Positions 15,763-24,728 of a stretch of 64,000 nucleotides of DNA are shown here, one piece after another. The DNA lies in assembly GCA_902523885.1 (NCBI GenBank), contig CABZAV010000003.1:75527-139526 (forward strand), given 5' to 3'. This stretch comes from an uncultured SAR86 cluster bacterium. GTDB lineage: Bacteria; Pseudomonadota; Gammaproteobacteria; Magnimaribacterales; AG-339-G14. The notes under the pieces were generated by a model. That model searched no databases and was not told the origin of the DNA. It saw nothing but the letters and a program-made list of their open reading frames with translations. Numbering within the stretch: position 1 is the stretch's first letter; every line of letters begins with the position of its first letter. Made by a program: the position numbers and the translations under genes.

Positions 15763-17313
15763 ATGCCAAATGCATTTAAGGACTCACTAAAAAAATTAAG
15801 TGATCTCAACCTTGCTAATTATTCAAACTTTTCTCAAAGAGGTATTGAGAAAGAATCCTTAAGAGTTAGTGATTCTGAAATATCTAACTCGGATCATCCA
15901 AAAGTTTTAGGCTCAGCCCTAACAAACCCTTTTATTACAACGGATTTCTCTGAAGCTTTATTGGAGTTTATTACGAGAAAATCCTCTTCAGTTGAAAAAG
16001 CTCTTGATGATTTAAAAATTATTCTAGCCTACACACATCAAAATATTGATGATGTTATTTGGCCAGGTAGTGTCCCTTGCTCTATAAAAGAAGAATCAAA
16101 GATTAGAATTGCAAATTATGGAATTAGTAATTCAGGAAAACTAAAGGAACTTTATAGGATCGGACTAAGTTATAGATATGGAAGCATGATGCAGTGTGTA
16201 TCAGGCATCCATTATAATTTTTCATTGAATGAAGATTTTTTTAAAAAATGGCAAGGTCAGAAAGAGAACTTTCGATCTTTTCAAGACGAAAAGTATTTGA
16301 ACTTGGTAAGAAATTTTAGGAAAAATGCTTGGCTTCTTCTTTATTTATTTGGTGCGAGTCCAGTTGTCCCAAATACCTTCCTAACCGATAGAAAAAATTT
16401 CCTCAAACCTCTCAACAGCGAAGACTCTTTTTTAGAAAATGCAACCTGTTTGAGGATGAGTGAATTAGGCTATATGTCTGAAGCTCAAGATAACCTGAAT
16501 ATTGCTTATAACACCTTGGACGAATATATATCTGACCTGAGAAATGCTTTGACGAAAAAGTATGAGCCGTATGAAAAAATTGGCTTAAAAAAAGGGAATC
16601 AACACATACAAATTAATGACTCAATTATTCAAATTGAAAACGAATATTACAGTTCTATAAGACCAAAAAGAGTTGTTGATAGTGGCCAAAGGCCTATAAA
16701 TGTTTTAAAAAACAAGGGCATAGAATATGTAGAGGTAAGATGTTTGGATAATAATCCCTTTCTTAGAGGTAGCATTGATAAACATACAGCTTATTTTATT
16801 GAAGCTTACCTTATGGTTTCGCTTATTGACGAAAATTACTCTTTTGATGAAATTAGAATTAAAGAAATTCAAGACAACTGGCAAAATACAGTCAGAAATG
16901 GCAGAGATTCAAAGCTGTTGCTAAAGCGCGATGGTAAAACTATTTCTGTTAAAGATGCCGCCAATGAAGTATTTAGCAAAATTTATGACTATGCCTACGC
17001 TCTTCCAATTGAGGCATACGATCTTAAAAATAAAATCTTAAGGTCTTTAGATGTACAAAAATCAAAAATTCGTGACTCAGAGTTAACGCCTTCGGGAAAG
17101 ATTTTAAAAGAAATGCAAGAAAAAAATCTTACTTGGGATGAATTTTGCAACGTTAGAGCAGAAAAAAATATTAGTTATTATAAATCCTTAAAAAAAGATA
17201 CAACAAATATAAAAATATCTTCAGAGATTTCACTTGAAGATTTTGAAAAATTAGAGTCTTCGAAACAAGTTGATTTTGATACTTTTTTAAAGGATTATTT
17301 AAACGCTATATAA
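15763..17313 (+). CDS. gshA: Glutamate-cysteine ligase
   Basis: 516 residues, close to the 518 of E. coli GshA. It joins glutamate and cysteine with ATP as the first step of glutathione synthesis. RGIEKESLRV (about 26-35), TTDFSEALLEFIT (about 66-78), RYGSMMQCVSGIHYNFS (about 138-154) and YVEVRCLDNNPF (about 322-333) are signatures of the proteobacterial type 1 enzyme. It follows pckA by 53 bases and is followed 13 bases later by an MDR gene, so the three may be co-transcribed. gshB is not in the window. Confidence 0.96.
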   Translation: MPNAFKDSLKKLSDLNLANYSNFSQRGIEKESLRVSDSEISNSDHPKVLGSALTNPFITTDFSEALLEFITRKSSSVEKALDDLKIILAYTHQNIDDVIWPGSVPCSIKEESKIRIANYGISNSGKLKELYRIGLSYRYGSMMQCVSGIHYNFSLNEDFFKKWQGQKENFRSFQDEKYLNLVRNFRKNAWLLLYLFGASPVVPNTFLTDRKNFLKPLNSEDSFLENATCLRMSELGYMSEAQDNLNIAYNTLDEYISDLRNALTKKYEPYEKIGLKKGNQHIQINDSIIQIENEYYSSIRPKRVVDSGQRPINVLKNKGIEYVEVRCLDNNPFLRGSIDKHTAYFIEAYLMVSLIDENYSFDEIRIKEIQDNWQNTVRNGRDSKLLLKRDGKTISVKDAANEVFSKIYDYAYALPIEAYDLKNKILRSLDVQKSKIRDSELTPSGKILKEMQEKNLTWDEFCNVRAEKNISYYKSLKKDTTNIKISSEISLEDFEKLESSKQVDFDTFLKDYLNAI

Positions 17314-17326
17314 AAAGGAGAAGTTG

Positions 17327-18301
17327 ATGAAGGCATATGTTTGTAGAGAATTCGGACCGGTTGAATCTCATAAGGTTGAGGAAGTAGAAGATCCTAGAGC
17401 TGAGGCCGGCCAAGTTGTAGTTGATGTAAAAGCTGCAGGAGTGAGCTTCCCTGACGTTTTAATTGTTCAAGGAAAGTATCAATTTCAACCTCCTTTTCCT
17501 TTTTCTCCAGGAGGAGAAATTGCAGGTGTAATTAGTGAAGTTGGCGAAGGCGTTGTCGATTGGAAGGTAGGAGATCGAGTAATTGCTATGACTGGAAATG
17601 GCGGGATTGCTGAGAAGGTAGTGGCTTTTGAAATGACTTTGATGCCACTTCCAGAAACAATGGATTTTAAAGACGGCGCAGCATTTCCTCTTAACTATGG
17701 AACTACTTATCACGCCTTAAAACAAAGAGGCCAATTGCAATCTGGCGAAACTCTTCTCGTTACTGGCGCTGGAGGAGGAGTTGGCACAACAGCTATTGAA
17801 ATTGGTAAAGCAATGGGAGCGAAAGTAATTGCTGCAGCCAGCACCGAAGAAAAATTAGAGATTGCTAAAAACCTTGGTGCCGACGAAACAATAAATTATA
17901 GCGATGGTGAACTGAAAGAAAAAGTAAAGGCTTTAACCGATGGTTTAGGAGCAGATGTTATTTACGATCCAATCGGCGGGGATATTTTTTTACAATGCAT
18001 GCGATGTGTAAATTGGAAAGGCAGAGTTTTAGTAATTGGTTTTGCAAGCGGTCCTATTCCTGAAGTACCTACTAACCTAGCACTACTTAAAGGGTGTTCT
18101 ATCGTAGGTGTTTTTTGGGGAAGGTTCACTGGCGCTGAGCCAGAAGAAAATTCAAAAAACTTTGACGAATTATTTGCGCTTCATGCCGAAGGCAAACTCA
18201 AACCACAAATTACCAAAAGCTACTCTCTAGATAATGCAGCCGAAGCGATATCGTCTTTAGAAAACAGAAAAGCTACTGGGAAAGTAGTTATAGAAATTTA
18301 A
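17327..18301 (+). CDS. NADPH:quinone oxidoreductase-like MDR protein
   Basis: 324 residues. GroES-like domain followed by a Rossmann domain with LLVTGAGGGVGTTAIEIGKAMGAKVIAAAS (about 143-172), typical of zinc-free quinone-oxidoreductase/crotonyl-CoA-reductase-like MDRs. The end NAAEAISSLENRKATGKVVIEI is the family's usual C-terminus. The track start is a TTG; the next codon, ATG 17327, has AGGAG at 6 bases and is the better start. It probably reduces a reactive carbonyl or quinone with NADPH; placement after gshA fits a redox-defence role (inference). It is a paralogue of the product of 4325-5338, not a close copy. Confidence 0.88.
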   Translation: MKAYVCREFGPVESHKVEEVEDPRAEAGQVVVDVKAAGVSFPDVLIVQGKYQFQPPFPFSPGGEIAGVISEVGEGVVDWKVGDRVIAMTGNGGIAEKVVAFEMTLMPLPETMDFKDGAAFPLNYGTTYHALKQRGQLQSGETLLVTGAGGGVGTTAIEIGKAMGAKVIAAASTEEKLEIAKNLGADETINYSDGELKEKVKALTDGLGADVIYDPIGGDIFLQCMRCVNWKGRVLVIGFASGPIPEVPTNLALLKGCSIVGVFWGRFTGAEPEENSKNFDELFALHAEGKLKPQITKSYSLDNAAEAISSLENRKATGKVVIEI

Positions 18302-18330
18302 AAAAAAGGAGGCTTTAGCCTCCTTTTTTT
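18301..18330. terminator. Bidirectional intrinsic terminator
   Basis: A7, GGAGGC-TTTA-GCCTCC, T7 between the MDR gene and the convergent membrane-protein gene. Confidence 0.92.
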
Positions 18331-18342
18331 ATTAACAAAGCT

Positions 18343-18756
18343 TTATTCTTTTGGTTCTGGTGCAGTCCAGATTGGAAGAATCAAACTTATTAAAACAACT
18401 ATTATAAATATAATTGCCATCGGATCTGCTGGTATTAAAGAAAATGCATCCAAAGATCCACCACCAAAAAAATCAACAATTGCTTGAGAGCTTTCGGATA
18501 TTTCATCCAATTGTGCAAGACTGTAAGCCACTCCTTCCTGTTGTGAGTAAAGAAAGCCTAAAGTTAAACAATTAAAATAGACAACTGTAATGGAAAAAAG
18601 AGTTGCTAGAATTTTACCAACAATTGTTGCTCCATCTTGATACATTCTGTAAACGCCTCCAAAAGCCATAAAAAGCAAAAAGGTAAAGACCATTAAATAA
18701 AGGGCGTTACTTATTAAAAAAGAATTAAATTGTGAAATTATTTGAAATTCAGTCAT
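18343..18756 (-). CDS. Three-helix membrane protein A, unknown family
   Basis: 137 residues. Membrane helices are predicted at about 14-36, 46-70 and 112-130. ATG at 18756 has AGGAGGAG, a near-perfect ribosome site. It aligns along its length with the upstream gene product: LISNALYL/LMANAIYQ, IVGKILATLFSI/IVSKSLVSLFSL, NCLTLGFL/NGLTVGAI, LAQLDEISESSQAIVDFFGGG/FEQLETISAGAQGFVDVYGTG. The two are therefore paralogues 8 bases apart, probably forming a heteromeric complex. I do not recognise the family. It lies downstream of the cytochrome oxidase assembly genes on the same strand, with a ~100-base gap before them. Confidence 0.82.
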   Translation of the reverse strand: MTEFQIISQFNSFLISNALYLMVFTFLLFMAFGGVYRMYQDGATIVGKILATLFSITVVYFNCLTLGFLYSQQEGVAYSLAQLDEISESSQAIVDFFGGGSLDAFSLIPADPMAIIFIIVVLISLILPIWTAPEPKE

Positions 18757-18764
18757 TTCTCCTC

Positions 18765-19169
18765 CTATGCCTTAGTCCAAATTCTTGCAAACAACATAAT
18801 TGTTACAACTGTCCACCAAGCCGTATTAATTGGGTTAGCGGTAAAAATATTTTGTGCGCCACTTGGTTCACCTGTTCCATAAACATCTACAAAACCTTGT
18901 GCTCCGGCACTTATGGTTTCTAATTGCTCAAATCCATAAGCTGTTCCAGCTAAAAGACTAAATAGAATAGCCCCAACAGTTAAACCGTTAAAAATTATTC
19001 CAAGACTAAACAAAGAAACTAATGATTTGCTTACAATATCTGCGTCTTCTGCTCTTACTTGGTTAGCAGCTCTGAAAGCCACCCAAAGTAAGAAAAATAC
19101 GCCAGCTTGATAGATGGCATTTGCCATTAGTCCACCATTCATAGTAGACCATAATTGATATTCTTCCAT
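18765..19169 (-). CDS. Three-helix membrane protein B, paralogue of A
   Basis: The track start is 19211, but ATG 19169 (MEEYQLW) follows AGGAGGAG and matches the length of the paralogue, giving 134 residues. Three helices at about 15-35, 48-75 and 108-130, with a conserved soluble stretch GFEQLETISAGAQGFVDVYG between helices 2 and 3. Strong ribosome sites on both genes suggest high expression. Function unknown; no cofactor motif (no CxxCH, no paired His) is seen, so it is not an obvious haem or copper protein. Confidence 0.82.
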   Translation of the reverse strand: MEEYQLWSTMNGGLMANAIYQAGVFFLLWVAFRAANQVRAEDADIVSKSLVSLFSLGIIFNGLTVGAILFSLLAGTAYGFEQLETISAGAQGFVDVYGTGEPSGAQNIFTANPINTAWWTVVTIMLFARIWTKA

Positions 19170-19267
19170 ATTCTCTCCTCCTAATATGTAGTAAATAAGA
19201 TTAATTCTCATTTAAATCATATCAGATAAAAACTTAGTGAAAAACTTTTAATACGACAGTAAGGTGA

Positions 19268-19915
19268 CTAATTAGAGAACTTTATAACGCTTTCTAAAGC
19301 CTCAGCCATCATTTCAGGAGTATAAGGTGTTTTAAAAAATCCATGATATTTACCTGAAGGATCAATCAAGGCCAAATTCATACTATGATCCATGTCATAG
19401 TCTGTATTTTTTGAGTCAATCACTGGTGTGAATGGCAAAGTTAAATTTAACGAAATCTGGTAAATGTCTTTAATATTTCCTGAAACTCCTTTAAATTCTT
19501 TATTAAACGCTTTGGCGTATTCGTTTACCCTTTCTGGGCTATCTCTATCAGGATCTATAGAAATCATTACAAAATTTATTTTTTCTATAAGTCCCTCTTT
19601 CTGTGAAAGCATTTGAGCAGTTTTTGCCATCTTTTGCATCGTCATTGGACACATGTCAGGACAAGAAGCAAAGCCTAAAAACACCAAGTCCCACTTGCCT
19701 TCAAAATTAGCCTCGGTAAAAGGTTTGTCATTTTCAAAAAGCGAAAAAGTATTTAAATCTCTTTTGGTATTAAGTTGGTAAAACTTCAATAACTTGTATT
19801 GGTCATTGGTTAGTTCCTTTTCTGCGACCGTGCTGTAAACAAAAAGCCCTATAACCATTGACACGATAGCCAAACAGGAAATAACTGTATAGGTGATACC
19901 TTTATTTTTTGTCAT
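19268..19915 (-). CDS. SCO family copper chaperone for cytochrome oxidase
   Basis: 215 residues. One N-terminal membrane anchor (about 8-28) and a periplasmic thioredoxin-like domain. The copper ligands are CPDMC (about 83-87) and the His in YDMDHSMNLALID (about 175), the full SCO set. SCO proteins deliver or reduce copper for the CuA site of subunit II. It is the last member of the oxidase assembly cluster, 4 bases after ctaB. Confidence 0.93.
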   Translation of the reverse strand: MTKNKGITYTVISCLAIVSMVIGLFVYSTVAEKELTNDQYKLLKFYQLNTKRDLNTFSLFENDKPFTEANFEGKWDLVFLGFASCPDMCPMTMQKMAKTAQMLSQKEGLIEKINFVMISIDPDRDSPERVNEYAKAFNKEFKGVSGNIKDIYQISLNLTLPFTPVIDSKNTDYDMDHSMNLALIDPSGKYHGFFKTPYTPEMMAEALESVIKFSN

Positions 19916-19919
19916 GAAA

Positions 19920-20807
19920 TTAAATTAATCTATCCAGAATCATCGAAACAAACAATATTGTCAAATAGATTATTGAATATAAGAAAAATGGAATTGCTCC
20001 ACTATTATATTTGTCCTGCATTAGGCGTGCAGCTAAAAAGATAAAAATTAAACCTAAAGAGCTTGCTGAAATAAAATAAAAGATTCCTAAGCTACCTATT
20101 GCAAAAGGTAGAAGCGAGCAGGCCAAAAGAAGAAAGGAATAAAGTAAAATTTGAATTTTAGTATATTCGATACCTTTGACTACCGGCATCATCGGAACAT
20201 TAGCATTTTCATAATCCTCTATCCTGTCTATGGCTAAAGCCCAAAAGTGTGGAGGCGTCCAAACAAATATAATAGCAACCAACAACAAAGGCAAAGGCGA
20301 GATAGACCCAGTCAAAGCAACCCAACCTAAAACGGGGGGCATTGCTCCAGCGAGACCTCCAATGACAATATTTTGCGGTCCAGCGAATTTTAAAATTCTG
20401 GTATATAAAAATGCATAGAAAATCCAAGTTGCAACGGTGAGTGCCCAAGATAGGAAATTATTAAAAGTTAGCAATAGAAAAGAGCCAATTATAAAAAGGA
20501 TTGCCGCGAAAGTAATTGCATTTATGACGGGAATTTTTCCAGATACTAGCGGCCTTCTATCCGTTCGCTTCATTTTTCCATCTATTTCTAAATCTAATAT
20601 TTGATTTATAGCCGCACTAGAGGCAGCGATGAGGCCAATGCCAAATATTCCAGTCAACGCCATAAGAAGATTTGTTTCAAAGCCATCGACTAGAAACATT
20701 GCCGTAGCAGCAGTTAGCACTAACAAATAAATAATCGAGGGTTTTGTGAGTTGAATATAAGCTCCCAAGTTAAAAGATGGATTCTTCTCTTTAACGCTAG
20801 CTATCAC
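19920..20807 (-). CDS. ctaB: Protoheme IX farnesyltransferase (heme O synthase)
   Basis: 295 residues with about nine membrane helices. A UbiA-family prenyltransferase adding farnesyl to haem b. The first Asp-rich motif is NQILDLEIDGKMKRTDRRP (about 67-85) and the second is ALAIDRIEDYENANVPMMPV (about 190-209). GTG start overlapping the end of ctaA by 11 bases. It works with CtaA to make haem A for the adjacent aa3 oxidase. Confidence 0.95.
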   Translation of the reverse strand: MIASVKEKNPSFNLGAYIQLTKPSIIYLLVLTAATAMFLVDGFETNLLMALTGIFGIGLIAASSAAINQILDLEIDGKMKRTDRRPLVSGKIPVINAITFAAILFIIGSFLLLTFNNFLSWALTVATWIFYAFLYTRILKFAGPQNIVIGGLAGAMPPVLGWVALTGSISPLPLLLVAIIFVWTPPHFWALAIDRIEDYENANVPMMPVVKGIEYTKIQILLYSFLLLACSLLPFAIGSLGIFYFISASSLGLIFIFLAARLMQDKYNSGAIPFFLYSIIYLTILFVSMILDRLI

Positions 20808-21792
20808 TTACTTTTAACCTGAAATATGAAATTGAAATTAACAACAATAAAGCACCAAGATTATGAGCTATTGCTACGTATAAAGGAAGTGAATAAATAA
20901 TGTTAGAAACACCTAATATTAATTGAAGAAATAATAATGAGATTAAAATTTTAGCAAAACCGAATTGTCTTTCTTTAGCCAAAATGAAGGTCAAAAATAG
21001 AAAGTAAGCTGTTACAAAATAAGCACCAAATCTATGCACAATATGAATCGCTAATCTTGCTTCGTGATCAAGTTGACCGCCCAAATAATCTGGCCCTATG
21101 CTTTGTAAAAAATTAAATCCCATTTTGAAATCTGCATTAGGGATAATCTCTCCCTGACAAAGAGGGAAATCTGGACATGCTAACGAAGCATAATTAGAGC
21201 TGAGCCAAACTCCTAAAATAATCTGAATTATTAGAACCGGAAAAGCCCAATTCAGGATGTTCTTGGAAGAAGCTGTCATGGAATATAAGTTTTTATTACC
21301 TTCGCTCAGTTCTTTTAGTTTTACATATATTAAAAATATAAGTGTGGTAGTAGCAAAACCTCCCAACAAGTGAATTGATACTATTTGCGGCCATAACTTA
21401 AGACTGACTGTTAAATATCCAAACGTTGATTGAAACAATACCAATAAGGTAAGAGCTCCTGATAGCTTTGTAACTAATTCATTTCGGGGTTTTAAAAAGA
21501 ACGACATAGCAAAAATTGCAATAATTAGAAGGCCTAAGCTTCCTGCAAAATATCTATGCACAACTTCAGGAATTGCTTTCTCAACCTCAAACTCTCTTTC
21601 GGGATATAGAGCATTGGCTTGGCTTATCTCTGCTTCAGTCGTCGGCATCCAAACGAAACCATAACAACCTGGCCAATCTGGGCACCCAAGCCCTGCGTCT
21701 ACGAGTCTTGTCCATGCTCCTAATGCAACTACAGAAAATGCCAAAAATATCCCAATCAATGTGATAACTTTTAATTTATTCAAGTTAACCAA
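20797..21792 (-). CDS. ctaA: Heme A synthase
   Basis: 331 residues and eight predicted helices in two four-helix bundles. LVDAGLGCPDWPGCYG (about 31-46) and its counterpart ACPDFPLCQG (about 204-213) are the two cysteine-containing loops, and EVVHRYFAG, SIHLLGG, HIVHRFGAYF and AHNLGALL supply the haem-ligand histidines. It oxidises haem O to haem A. The start is a TTG overlapping the upstream gene by 8 bases; a second TTG three codons later is equally possible. Confidence 0.94.
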   Translation of the reverse strand: MVNLNKLKVITLIGIFLAFSVVALGAWTRLVDAGLGCPDWPGCYGFVWMPTTEAEISQANALYPEREFEVEKAIPEVVHRYFAGSLGLLIIAIFAMSFFLKPRNELVTKLSGALTLLVLFQSTFGYLTVSLKLWPQIVSIHLLGGFATTTLIFLIYVKLKELSEGNKNLYSMTASSKNILNWAFPVLIIQIILGVWLSSNYASLACPDFPLCQGEIIPNADFKMGFNFLQSIGPDYLGGQLDHEARLAIHIVHRFGAYFVTAYFLFLTFILAKERQFGFAKILISLLFLQLILGVSNIIYSLPLYVAIAHNLGALLLLISISYFRLKVSDS

Positions 21793-22363
21793 TTTTTGAA
21801 GCTCCTAATAATTTTTTTAAATCTGCAAGAAGTTTTTTGCCATCCACTTCTCCTGAATAATGCAAAATAACATTGCCAATAGGGTCAACAACAAACATAT
21901 TTGGTTGTGCAAACGGATCGATTCCGTTCTTAGTAAATGCCTCAGTAATTTTAGATTGATCTTTAACATCAATAAAATTTAAGTCAGGATAAGTAGAAAA
22001 AAAGTTTTCTAGTTTTGGTTTGATTTCTAATGGAGCAGCAATGTATCTTTTTACGCGAGTTTGCTGTCTAGCGAGAAGAACATTTACTTGTCTCGCAACG
22101 TATATTAAGTCTGCGCAGCTCTCGAGACATGTGTCGTTGATAAAATGAACTAACATCCATTTTCTTTCCATGCTGTCGACATTTAAATTTTGATAATCTA
22201 ATTCTAAATTAAGATTTCCTACATCGATTGGGTCAGTAAGCAAATGTCCGTAATTCACTCTTTCTTCAGGCCCGTATCCAGAATAATACCAAACCGTACT
22301 AACTGTAATAACAAGAATAGGTGTTAAAAAAATTAGCAGTGCTGTTATAAAACCCTTATTCAT
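21785..22363 (-). CDS. SCO-like thioredoxin-fold protein of the cytochrome oxidase cluster
   Basis: The track starts at a GTG (22378). ATG 22363 (MNKGFIT) overlaps the SURF1 stop by 8 bases, has GGTGAG upstream and gives 192 residues. One membrane anchor (about 5-25), then a thioredoxin-like domain with the cysteine pair CLESC (about 75-79) in the SCO position. The SCO histidine region is replaced by PNMFVVDPIGNVILHYSG, so copper binding is doubtful. A homologous uncharacterised gene sits between SURF1 and ctaA in Pseudomonas, so position and fold suggest an oxidase assembly factor (inference). Confidence 0.82.
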   Translation of the reverse strand: MNKGFITALLIFLTPILVITVSTVWYYSGYGPEERVNYGHLLTDPIDVGNLNLELDYQNLNVDSMERKWMLVHFINDTCLESCADLIYVARQVNVLLARQQTRVKRYIAAPLEIKPKLENFFSTYPDLNFIDVKDQSKITEAFTKNGIDPFAQPNMFVVDPIGNVILHYSGEVDGKKLLADLKKLLGASKIG

Positions 22364-23063
22364 TGTCTTTTGTCTCACCTTTTCTTAAAAAAAACACATA
22401 CCCTACAATTAAAACTATTGCTAATCCAAACCATTGAACCGCGTATCCAAAATGTCTAAAAGAACTTAAATTGATAGGCTGCCAAGTTTTAACAAAGGCT
22501 GATTCAGACAATTCCGATAATTCCAATATGTAAGGTGACAAAGGTTTTCCAAGAAAATTAGATAGCTCGCTTAGATTTACAGTTTGCACTAAGATCGGAT
22601 TATTTTTTTTATTCATTTTTTCATTTTCTAGTACAAAATCTTTCGATTCGGGTCTTAAAACTCCTTGTATTTTTAAAATATTCTTTGAACTTTTTATCAT
22701 TGGTAAGTTAGTTCTATCCTCTAATTCAACCCATCCTCTAGAAACTAAAACTAAACCACTATTGGTTGTTTCAAATGGTGAAAACACTTTTAATCCAGGT
22801 TTGCCATTATGAATTCTGTTGTCTAAAAAAAATATATTTTCTAAATATCTTCCCTCTAAAACGACGTTTCGGTACAAATCAGATTTTAGGAATGTATTAT
22901 ATTTGATCTCTTTCACAGGTTGAGATTGACGTTCTAAAAAAGTATTTTCTAATTCTTTTTTATTATAGCCTCTGTCTATTTGCCAAACTCCAAGAGATAA
23001 TACAATTAGTAATAGTAAAAAAAAAGTTAACGAAGCTTTCCAATTACTTATCAAGGTATTCAT
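22356..23063 (-). CDS. SURF1 family cytochrome oxidase assembly protein
   Basis: 235 residues. An N-terminal helix (about 10-28, followed by GVWQIDRGYNKKEL), a soluble periplasmic part with the conserved LVSRGWVELEDR stretch (about 107-118), and a C-terminal helix (about 205-228) after FRHFGYAVQWFGLA, which is the SURF1 signature. SURF1 helps insert haem a into subunit I. It diverges from the DUF2909 gene, with 14 bases between start codons. Confidence 0.93.
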   Translation of the reverse strand: MNTLISNWKASLTFFLLLLIVLSLGVWQIDRGYNKKELENTFLERQSQPVKEIKYNTFLKSDLYRNVVLEGRYLENIFFLDNRIHNGKPGLKVFSPFETTNSGLVLVSRGWVELEDRTNLPMIKSSKNILKIQGVLRPESKDFVLENEKMNKKNNPILVQTVNLSELSNFLGKPLSPYILELSELSESAFVKTWQPINLSSFRHFGYAVQWFGLAIVLIVGYVFFLRKGETKDNE

Positions 23064-23077
23064 TCTATAATTTAAAA

Positions 23078-23287
23078 ATGGTATTTAAAATAATCGTAGT
23101 CTTGCTAGCAGCTGCAATGTTGATAAGTCTTTTTTCTAGTGCTTTTTTTCTTGTCAAAGACAAAGGGAATACAGAGAGAGCCCAAAATACTTTAAGAATT
23201 CGCGTGACAATTGCTGTTTTAATTATGATTACCGTGGCCATTGGCATCTATACCGGTCAACTTGGTGTAAATATTCCTTTTGGTTAA
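23078..23287 (+). CDS. DUF2909 twin-transmembrane protein
   Basis: 69 residues with two helices (about 3-25 and 43-62) joined by VKDKGNTERAQNTLRIR, the DUF2909 pattern. Its place between coxC and SURF1, on the opposite strand to the oxidase genes, matches the Pseudomonas arrangement. Function unknown, probably linked to the oxidase. It overlaps the coxC stop by 4 bases. Confidence 0.85.
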   Translation: MVFKIIVVLLAAAMLISLFSSAFFLVKDKGNTERAQNTLRIRVTIAVLIMITVAIGIYTGQLGVNIPFG

Positions 23288-24186
23288 AAAATATAAACTA
23301 CTAGCACTAAAAGAATCCAAACCACATCCACAAAATGCCAATACCAGGATCCAGCTGCTAAGCCAAAATGATCGTGGTCACTGAAAGCACCACCAAAACC
23401 TCTTATAGTCATTATTGTAAGAATTATGGCACCAAGACAAACATGAAATCCGTGAAAGCCAGTCAATAAAAAGAAAGTTGTTCCGTATATTCCTGCTCCA
23501 AGCGTCAAGCCCATATGTGTGTAGGCTTCGTAATATTCCAAGCCTTGGAGAAAAACAAATACATACCCAAGAGTCAAAGTTGCAACCATCCACAATTTAA
23601 AGGCCGTCCTGTTCCCTTTTCTTAGGCCTGCTTCGGCCAAAGCAATTGTGCCACTGGAAGTTATCAAACAAAGCGTATTCCAGAAAGGTAGCCAAGTATG
23701 TAGTTTTGAAACTGCTGGTATCGACATGCTGTGGTGAGCCCCAGGAAATTGTTCGTTATCCGGAGTAACTAGAAGAGGCCAAGCTGCTTCGAATCCTGGC
23801 CATAAAATATTCGTTATTGCTTTTTCTCCCTCTCCACCTAGCCAAGGCACAGCAAAGAGTCGCACGTATCCCAATGCTAAAAAGAAAGCAAAAAAGAACA
23901 TAACTTCTGAAAAAATAAACCAGGCCATTCCCCAAACAAACGATTGATTTAATTGCCCGCTATACATGCCAGAATCATTTTCCTTAATGACACTACCAAA
24001 CCAAAAAAACATGGTCCCCCAAATGACAGCAAAAGAGGTGATTAGTAACCAATGTGCATTAGAATCCTCTTCACCCCAGTTATTCATCGTAAAAGAAGCG
24101 CCTAAGACAAAAAGCAATAGCCCAAAAGCCATAAAAATTGGCATTCTGCTGCTTGCTGGAACGTAATATGAAGAATCAGAGCTCAT
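23284..24186 (-). CDS. coxC: Cytochrome c oxidase subunit III
   Basis: 300 residues with seven predicted helices. MAWFIFSEVMFFFAFFLALGY (about 85-105), AGIYGTTFFLLTGFHGFHVCLGAIIL (about 231-256) and the end GSWYWHFVDVVWILLVLVVYIF are diagnostic. Non-redox core subunit of the aa3 oxidase in the inner membrane. It shares one base with the upstream cox11 stop. Confidence 0.97.
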   Translation of the reverse strand: MSSDSSYYVPASSRMPIFMAFGLLLFVLGASFTMNNWGEEDSNAHWLLITSFAVIWGTMFFWFGSVIKENDSGMYSGQLNQSFVWGMAWFIFSEVMFFFAFFLALGYVRLFAVPWLGGEGEKAITNILWPGFEAAWPLLVTPDNEQFPGAHHSMSIPAVSKLHTWLPFWNTLCLITSSGTIALAEAGLRKGNRTAFKLWMVATLTLGYVFVFLQGLEYYEAYTHMGLTLGAGIYGTTFFLLTGFHGFHVCLGAIILTIMTIRGFGGAFSDHDHFGLAAGSWYWHFVDVVWILLVLVVYIF

Positions 24187-24722
24187 TAATTTTTTGCTTG
24201 GAGATTAGCAAACTCCTCGGTCACATCAAATAAAGTATACCCCAAAGCCAACGAAGAAATATCAGCGGGCAACTCTGGATCAATAATAAATTTAACAGGA
24301 ATCGTGATGGATTCGCCTGCTGCTAAAAATTGTTGCTCAAAACAAAAGCATTCTGTTTTATGAAAATACCTAGCTCCCCTTCCAGGAGAAACACTTGGGA
24401 CAGCTTGAGCTATCATTGGTTTATCTGTCGTGTTTGTAAAGGTGAAGTCCATTAAGTAATCTTGCCCTGTTTCCACTTTCATTTGTGGTGAACTTGATTT
24501 GAAAGACCATGGCATTTGTTTGTTGTTAGAAGTGACAAAAGTAATTTTTACTTCTCTAGATGAAATCTCTTGATCGTAAGTAGTAATAGTTGGTCCGGTA
24601 ACTTTTCCATTCAATCCAGTAATGTCACAGAAAACATCATATAAAGGCACTAAAGCAAACCCAAAGCCAAACATTCCAAAAGTAAAAAGGATTAATTTTA
24701 GAGTACTTTTTCGAGCTTCCAT
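24186..24722 (-). CDS. ctaG: Cytochrome c oxidase assembly protein Cox11/CtaG
   Basis: 178 residues. One N-terminal anchor (about 8-28) and a periplasmic immunoglobulin-like domain with the copper-binding KTECFCFEQQ (about 121-130). It delivers copper to the CuB centre of subunit I. PLYDVFCDITGLNG near the N-terminus is also conserved. It lies between coxA and coxC, as in many proteobacteria. Confidence 0.95.
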   Translation of the reverse strand: MEARKSTLKLILFTFGMFGFGFALVPLYDVFCDITGLNGKVTGPTITTYDQEISSREVKITFVTSNNKQMPWSFKSSSPQMKVETGQDYLMDFTFTNTTDKPMIAQAVPSVSPGRGARYFHKTECFCFEQQFLAAGESITIPVKFIIDPELPADISSLALGYTLFDVTEEFANLQAKN

Positions 24723-24728
24723 ATCTTA

